A DNA stretch of 64,000 nucleotides, from NCBI GenBank assembly GCA_014155875.1, contig JACEFZ010021800.1:62001-126000 (forward strand), written 5' to 3'. Made by a program: the position numbers and the translations under genes. This document shows, piece by piece, positions 58,025 through 64,000 of the stretch. The DNA is from Cepaea nemoralis. Lineage: Eukaryota > Mollusca > Gastropoda > Stylommatophora > Helicidae. How positions within the stretch are numbered: position 1 is the stretch's first letter; each line of letters begins with the position of its first letter. The notes beneath the pieces are model-generated. The model ran no database searches and was not told the origin of the DNA. It saw only the letters and a list, made by a program, of their open reading frames with translations.

Positions 58025-58237
58025 ATATGTTACGCAAACATTCTAGAACACATACATGAGCCACATGAAGTTGATCTTGACCTGTGGAACAGAGTCATCT
58101 GTACGTTCTCTAGGTATCTTAAGATTCCAGTACAAACTGCAAAACAGTTGTCTTTGTGGGACAAAGAAGATAGGGATGACATAACTGACAGTGTTGCAAA
58201 ACTCCTTGTAGGGATCTCACAGAAAACTGGTGCCTGA
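58025..58237 (+). CDS. Candidate terminal exon of an unrecognised gene (C)
   Basis: The acceptor-like GGTTATTGATTACAG ends at 58024. The frame then reads ICYANILEHIHEPHEVDLDL, WNRVICTFSRYLKIPVQTAK, QLSLWDKEDRDDITDSVAKL and LVGISQKTGA to a TGA stop: 70 codons, amphipathic and rich in Glu/Asp/Leu/Lys. This is the most protein-like stretch outside the TMEM86-like gene and the LINEs. It starts in phase 0, so it cannot join stretch A directly (A ends mid-codon). The 40-bp array begins about ten bases after the stop. A donor within (CTT/GTAGGG) is a possible alternative end. Family not recognised. Confidence 0.45.
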   Translation: MCYANILEHIHEPHEVDLDLWNRVICTFSRYLKIPVQTAKQLSLWDKEDRDDITDSVAKLLVGISQKTGA

Positions 58238-58244
58238 AAGTTGT

Positions 58245-60435
58245 GAGATAACAAATCTGATGACCCACTCACATCCACATGAAGGAGTAGAACAATCTGG
58301 TGACCCACTCACATCCACATTAAGGAGCAGAACAATCTGGTGACCCAATCACATCCACATGAAGGAGATAACAAATCTGATGACCCACTCACATCCACAT
58401 TAAGGAGATAACAAATCTGGTGACCCACTCACATCCACATGAAGGAGAACAATTTGGTGACCCACTCACATCCACATTAATGAGCAGAACAATCCAGTGA
58501 CCCATTCACATCCAAATTAAGGAGATAACAAATCTAGTGACCCACTCACATCCACATGAAGGATAAGAACAATCTGGTGACCCACTCACATCCACATGAA
58601 GGAGATAACAAATCCAGTGACCCACTCACATCCACATGAAGGATAAGAACAATCTGGTGACCCACTCACATCCACATGAAGGAGATAAAAAATCTAGTGA
58701 CCCACTCACATCCACATTAAGGAGAAGAACAATCTGATGACCCACTCACATCCACATGAAGGAGATAACAAATCTGGTGACCCACTCACATCCACATGAA
58801 GGAGAAGAACAATCTGGTGACCCACTCACATCCACATGAAGGAGATGAACAATCTGGTGACCCACTTACATCCACATGAAGGAGAACAATTTGGTGACCC
58901 ACTCACATCCACATTAAGGAGCAGAACAATCCAGTGACCCACTCACATCCACATTAAGGAGCAGAACAATCCGGTGACCCACTCACATCCACATGAAGGA
59001 GATAACAAATCTAGTGACCCACTCACATCCACATTAAGGAGATAACAAATCTAGTGACCCACTCACATCCACATTAAGGAGATAACAAATCTAGTGACCC
59101 ACTCACATCCACATGAAGGAGAAGAACAATCTGGTGACCCACTCACATCCACATGAAGGAGAAGAACAATCTGATGACCCACTCACATCCACATGAATGA
59201 GATAACAAATCTGATGACCCACTCACATCCACATTAAGGAGATAACAAATCTGGTGACCCACTCACATCCACATGAAGGAGAAGAACAATCAGGTGACCC
59301 ACTCACATCCACATGAAGGAGAAGAACAATCTGGTGACCCACTCACATCCACATGAAGAACAATTTGGTGACCCACTCACATCCACATTAAGGAGCAGAA
59401 CAATCCAGTGACCCACTCACATCCACATTAAGGAGCAGAACAATCTAGTGACCCACTCACATCCACATTAAGGAGCAGAACAATCCGGTGACCCACTCAC
59501 ATCCAAATTAAGGAGATAACAAATCTAGTGACCCACTCACATCCACATGAAGGATAAGAACAATCTGGTGACCCACTCACATCCACATGAAGGAGATAAC
59601 AAATCCAGTGACCCACTCACATCCACAAGAAGGAGATAACAAATCTGGTGACCCACTTACATCCACATGAAGGAGATAACAAATCCAGTGACCCACTCAC
59701 ATCCACATGAAGGAGATAACAAATCTAGTGACCCACTCACATCTACATGAAGGAGATAACAAATCTAGTGACCCATTCACATCCACATGAAGGAGATAAC
59801 AAATCTAGTGACCCACTCACATCCACATGAAGGATAAGAACAATCTGGTGACCCATTCACATCCACATGAAGGAGATAACAAATCTAGTGACCCACTCAC
59901 ATCCACATGAAGGAGATAACAAATCTGGTGACCCACTCACATCCACATGAAGGAGATAACAAATCTGGTGACCCACTCACATCCACATGAAGGAGATAAC
60001 AAATCTAGTGACCCATTCATATCCACATGAAGGAGATAACAAATCTGGTGACCCACTCACATCCACATGAAGGAGATAACAAATCTGGTGACCCACTCAC
60101 ATCCACATGAAGGAGATAACAAATCTGGTGACCCACTCACATCCACATGAAGGAGATAACAAATCTGGTGACCCACTCACATCCACATGAAGGAGATAAG
60201 AAATCTAGTGACCCACTCACATCCACATGACAGAGATGATAAATCTGGTGACCCACACACATCCACATAAAGGAGATAACAAATCTGGTGACCCACTCAC
60301 ATCCACATGGAGATAACAAATCTGATGACCCACTCACATCCACATGAAGGAGATAACAAATCTGATGACCCACTCACATCCACATTACAGAGATAACAAA
60401 TCTGGTGACCCACTCACATCCACATGAAGGAGCAG
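58245..60435. repeat. 40-bp minisatellite, about 54 units
   Basis: Units contain TGACCCACTCACATCCACAT followed by GAAGGAGATAACAAATCTGG. Subtypes (TTAAGGAGCAGAACAATCC, GAAGGATAAGAACAATC, GAAGGAGAACAATTTGG) recur in the same order at about 58440, 58880 and 59345, indicating block duplications of about 440-470 bp. The right third is more homogeneous. Confidence 0.97.
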
Positions 60436-60639
60436 AAGAATCCGGCACAGCGGGGGAATTGCGGCAACTGTCAGGAAGTGGCACCAACAATGGCATGAGA
60501 GTGGTCAGATGAGGGTTGGTTTCCTGGACCCACAGCTGGCTAAGGGAGGGAAAACTGGCCCCCTATTCCACCATGTACTCACGTCTGCAACACATGATGG
60601 TCCTAGCACAGCACAGACCCACAGCAGGTTCCCGTTTCG
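60436..60639. other. Unique spacer
   Basis: Short sequence between two arrays. Open frames on both strands, none recognised. Confidence 0.4.
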
Positions 60640-62065
60640 GTATTTGTTGTCTGTTGTCACTTGCTGTCTGTGGCAGGACTGGGCACATTCCCTGGGGACT
60701 TCTTGCAGACATGGCCATGATGTTGTCTTTTTGTCACTTTTTGTCTGTGGCAGGACTGGGCACATTTCCTGGGGACTTCTTGCAGACATGGCCATGATGT
60801 TGTCTTGTTGTCACTTTTTGTCTGTGGCAGGACTGGGCACATTTCCTGGGGACTTCTTGCAGACATGGCCATGATGTTGTCTTGTTGTCACTTTTTGTCT
60901 GTGGCAGGACTGGGCACATTCCCTGGGGACTTCTTGCAGACATGGCCATGATGTTGTCTTGTTGTCACTTTTGTCTGTGGCAGGACTGGGCACATTCCCT
61001 GGGGACTTCTTGCAGACGTGGCCATGATGTTGTCTTGTTGTCACTTTTGTCTGTGGCAGGACTGGGCACATTCCCTGGGGACTTCTTGCAGACGTGGCCA
61101 TGATGTTGTCTTGTTGTCACTTTTTGTCTGTGGCAGGACTGGGCACATTCCCTGGGGACTTCTTGCAGACGTGGCCATGATGTTGTCTTGTTGTCACTTT
61201 TTGTCTGTGGCAGGACTGGGCACATTCCCTGGGGACTTCTTGCAGACATGGCCATGATGTTGTCTGTTGTCACTTGTTCAGTTATCAGTTATGGTATCTT
61301 CATTGCACTCCGGACAGGTCCATAGGTGCTCAGATCCTCCCCCCAGCATATGCACAGCATCCGGTGGCTAATAGTGCCAGTTCTATGTTGGTTGACGAGG
61401 CACCTCGTTTTCCCAATGTACCTCTCGCGCTTGGCCATGCCAATTCTTACTCCCAAGTCTTTCATTCTGGACAGCGATGTGGATTCACTGACGTCAAAGT
61501 CCTCTGTTCTCGCCATATTTTTAAGGGCATTAATAACATCGGCATGATCCATGGGCTGGCCATCTACAGGGGGTGCAGAGCCAGCCAGTTTATCAGCTCG
61601 TTCATTTCCCTCGACTCCCGCATGTCCCAGGATGAAGATGAAAGTGACTTTACGGACAACAGACTTCCGCAGCGACTCAGTCCACTGTCTGCGTACAGCT
61701 CCAGCTTCAATCTTCTGAATCATGCTCACTGAGTCTCTTAGTACACACACGTTGGTATAATGCTGTGATTCCAGCCATATGAAAGCCTGTGTAACTGCCA
61801 TCACCTCCATCGTCATGCTGCTCGTGGTCATAAAGTTGGCATCACTGGATTCTTGAATGGTTCGGCCCGCTGAGCGGGTCATAAATGCCCACGCATCTGT
61901 ATAGATGAGCACTTCGGGGCTATCTGAGTGTTCATAGATGAGCGCGTTGACCTCTGCATTGACAGCAGCACGGTTCTGCTCTCTGCACCGTCTGTCACTT
62001 GTTATCTGTGGCAGGACTGGGCACATTCCCTGGGGATTTCTTGCAGACGTGGCCATGATGACAGA
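60640..62065. repeat. 77-bp minisatellite, split by a LINE insertion
   Basis: Eight nearly identical units from 60640 to 61267 contain CTGTGGCAGGACTGGGCACA and GACTTCTTGCAGACATGGCC. Spacing is 77 bp (60714 to 60791). One more unit lies at about 62004-62065 beyond the LINE fragment, which shows the array pre-dates the insertion. Confidence 0.95.
61279..61992 (-). mobile_element. LINE RNase H fragment, copy 3, with 11-bp target-site duplication
   Basis: The minus-strand frame reads VLIYTDAWAFMT, TTSSMTMEVMAV, LRDSVSM, FILGHAGVEGNERADKLAG, FDVSESTSLSRMKDLG and RTGTISHRM, ending just after the CPEC-type terminus. Compared with copy 2, about nine codons directly after YTD are deleted in frame, removing the glycine-serine of YTDGS. 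The third catalytic region reads LRDS instead of LSDS. The insert is bracketed by TGTCACTTGTT (61268-61278 and 61993-62003). It is 5'-truncated and begins within the RNase H domain. The frame is otherwise intact, so the insertion is younger than copies 1 and 2 or has simply escaped indels. Confidence 0.88.
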
Positions 62066-62339
62066 GAAACACACCTCCAGCAACACAGCGGAGACTAAAA
62101 CATCACCGATTGCCTTTGAATAAGTTTGCCATGGAAGCTTATAATAAACAGTGAGAACATTAATGCCTGACAAAAACCAATATCGTCAGTCAGTCGCGGT
62201 TGCAACTTCATGACAAAGGATCAATCATAATGCTCAGTTCCTGTGCCAGTGAATATCACACAAAATTCTCCTTACTGTCCCATGTGAAAAGTGAAACAAA
62301 TAGCAGTCCCGACAAACCAGCATCACGCATAGGCATACA
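62066..62339. other. Unique sequence, nothing recognised
   Basis: No supported feature. Confidence 0.45.
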
Positions 62340-62344
62340 TGCAT

Positions 62345-62745
62345 GAGGCTGATGCCAGAATGCCAATACAACAGCGTGCCACAAAGGGTACCGACATCAC
62401 TGAAGCACTAACCACAGATGCCATCATAATTGTTCCTTTCAATGCCACTGGAACATCATATCAACAGTGTGCCACAAAGGATACCGACATCACTGAAGCA
62501 CTAACCACAGATGCCATCATAATTGTTCCGTTCAATGCCACAGGAACATCATATGAACAGTGTGCCACAATGGGTACCGACATCACTGAAGCACTAACCA
62601 CAGATGCCATCATAATTGTTCCGTTCAATGCCACAGGAACATCATATGAACAGTGTGCCACAAAGGGTACCGACATCACTGAAGCACTAAACACAGATGC
62701 CATCAGAATTGTTCTGTTCAATGCCACAGGAACATCATATCAACA
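62345..62745. repeat. 93-bp tandem repeat, four units
   Basis: Units contain TACCGACATCACTGAAGCAC and CACAGGAACATCATATGAAC, with 93-bp spacing (62465 to 62558). Because 93 is 31 codons, an open frame with a 31-residue period runs through on the plus strand (DITEALTTDAI, PFNATGTSY) and another on the minus strand. There is no evidence of translation. Confidence 0.93.
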
Positions 62746-63114
62746 GTTATCATCATCATCATCATGTGTCCTGCCACATGACACAGGCATGCATGTCTCT
62801 CCACAGATGTCCCTCCCTGGTGGGGTCTGGATCAATTCCATTGATGATGTTCCTCCATGCCAGCGTCAAGAGTCCATCCTGTGTCATTTCCCTCTGTCTC
62901 CTTCTTGAACAGCTAATCTTTCCAGTCAACACAATATTCTCCTATTCTGCTGCATCCAGTTTTCACAGACTGTCAGCATCAGCTGAGAAATATGTCTCAA
63001 AGACTGGACACTGGTCAGCAGGCAGCCCTTGTTTACTCTCAATATGTTATCAAATATACGACTTTGACACTATCAATAAAGGAGAAGAGACAAACTGAAA
63101 CAACAGACACGACA
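62746..63114. other. Unique sequence with a short ATC microsatellite
   Basis: (ATC)5 near 62750. The minus strand at about 62810-62890 has a short stretch faintly like a LINE C-terminus, which is too weak to call. Confidence 0.35.
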
Positions 63115-63250
63115 TGCCCAAGATGTTAAATGTCACGAGCAGAGACACAATCAACTGGATGTCACCCCTCTGATGACCACATGGCACACATGAGCAGAGA
63201 CACAATCAACTGGATGTCACCCCTCTGATGACCACACGGCACACATGAGC
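63115..63250. repeat. 55-bp tandem duplication
   Basis: Two near-identical copies containing GAGCAGAGACACAATCAACT and CTCTGATGACCACA. Confidence 0.93.
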
Positions 63251-63289
63251 CGCAGCGGGTGGCCAGAATTACCCCAGCCGTCCAGACTT

Positions 63290-63415
63290 TTTGGGGAGGA
63301 GAACCTGTCTCCCATCTAATGAGGCTGGGTCAAGGCCAGAGTTGTGTTTGTGATCAAATCCAGGACCTCAGTGTTGGCACTGAGCTTAGCACCCTAATCC
63401 CTGCACCACCATAAC
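63290..63415 (-). repeat. Degenerate tRNA-like (SINE-type) sequence
   Basis: On the minus strand TGGTGGTGCAGGGATTAGGG is A-box-like and GGTCCTGGATTTGATCAC is B-box-like, about 35 bp apart. Diverged and not assignable to the other families. Confidence 0.35.
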
Positions 63416-63420
63416 TGTCC

Positions 63421-63839
63421 CACAAAATGTTTCTAACTCATCAATAAATACACGACTTTATTAGAAAATATTGGCCACAGGTAGTTACAGCTGCAACACC
63501 TAGAAACCACTCCAGTGTTACAATCACAACTAGAAACCACTCCGGTGTTACATCAACAAATACTCAGTGATCAACCATTCTGGATGGTGTTCCAGTATTC
63601 CTCTTCTACCCTAGCCTGTACAATAAAATAAGACAACATCTGGTGTGGAGAAAAATATGTTCTTGTGGACTGATGTCACTTTTGAACACAATAAATGACA
63701 TGAACCCAGGTGATTGACACCAGAATTTGTTCAAAGCTTTTCTGTGACATCAATGTCAGATTTGATCAAATACCTGAGGCAATCTGTCTGTGGGCACAGG
63801 AAAGATGTCTAGGGTTATGGAGGTGTTCTTGTTGTGTCA
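63421..63839. other. Unique sequence, nothing recognised
   Basis: Contains a short duplication of TAGAAACCACTCC (about 63501 and 63531). No gene seen. Confidence 0.45.
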
Positions 63840-63923
63840 CAGAGAGAGAGAGACAGTTGAAGGAAGAAAGAGAGACAGACAGACAAGCAATCAGACAAAG
63901 ATAGTGATAGGTCAGACTAAAAA

Positions 63924-64000
<77 letters not shown>
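63840..64000. repeat. (GA)n microsatellite, runs off the window
   Basis: GAGAGA and GACAGACA tracts, then at least 34 uninterrupted GA units from about 63931 to the window edge. Confidence 0.97.

Overview
The window looks like nuclear DNA of an invertebrate animal. The only confidently recognised host gene is a metazoan TMEM86/lysoplasmalogenase homologue. The rest has eukaryotic splice-type signals, tRNA-derived SINEs, decayed non-LTR retrotransposons and very abundant tandem repeats. The repeat style fits a lophotrochozoan, possibly a gastropod or other mollusc, but nothing here fixes the species. No prokaryotic operon, CRISPR array or phage gene is present.

Layout. 1-2.5 kb: microsatellites and 22-bp minisatellites. 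2.6-6.6 kb: the TMEM86-like locus, with a possible promoter (palindromic NRF1-type and CRE-type sites) near 2.65-2.98 kb, a coding exon at 4848-5567 and a long 3' UTR with AATAAA signals near 6.6 kb. 6.8-18 kb: a run of unrelated minisatellites (units of 22-63 bp), four copies or pieces of tRNA-related elements, a 60-bp LINE tail and a hairpin-like foldback element. 18.6 kb: a weak candidate first exon. 19.1-22.1 kb: stacked, decayed LINEs, including a reverse-transcriptase/RNase H element with a second one nested in its 3' end. 22.6-24.6 kb: retroelement-like debris with a 552-bp-offset duplication. 24.62-44.60 kb: one huge array of a 42-bp satellite (about 475 units) with higher-order structure. 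44.6-45.5 kb: a second, 23-bp satellite abutting it. 46.5-50 kb: a LINE RNase H fragment inside a 34-36-bp array, a SINE, and an antisense LINE fragment. 50-64 kb: about fifteen further minisatellite families, among which three short stretches read like coding exons of an unrecognised plus-strand gene (50477-50556, about 55188-55337, 58025-58237), and an antisense LINE fragment with clear target-site duplications inside a 77-bp array.

Roughly half of the window is tandem repeat. Long open frames inside the arrays are by-products of unit sequence and unit length and should not be read as genes. The most informative observations are three LINE insertions that each carry an 11-bp target-site duplication (two of them inside tandem arrays), the 36-unit (1,512-bp) higher-order repeat of the satellite, and the exon-like islands between minisatellites.
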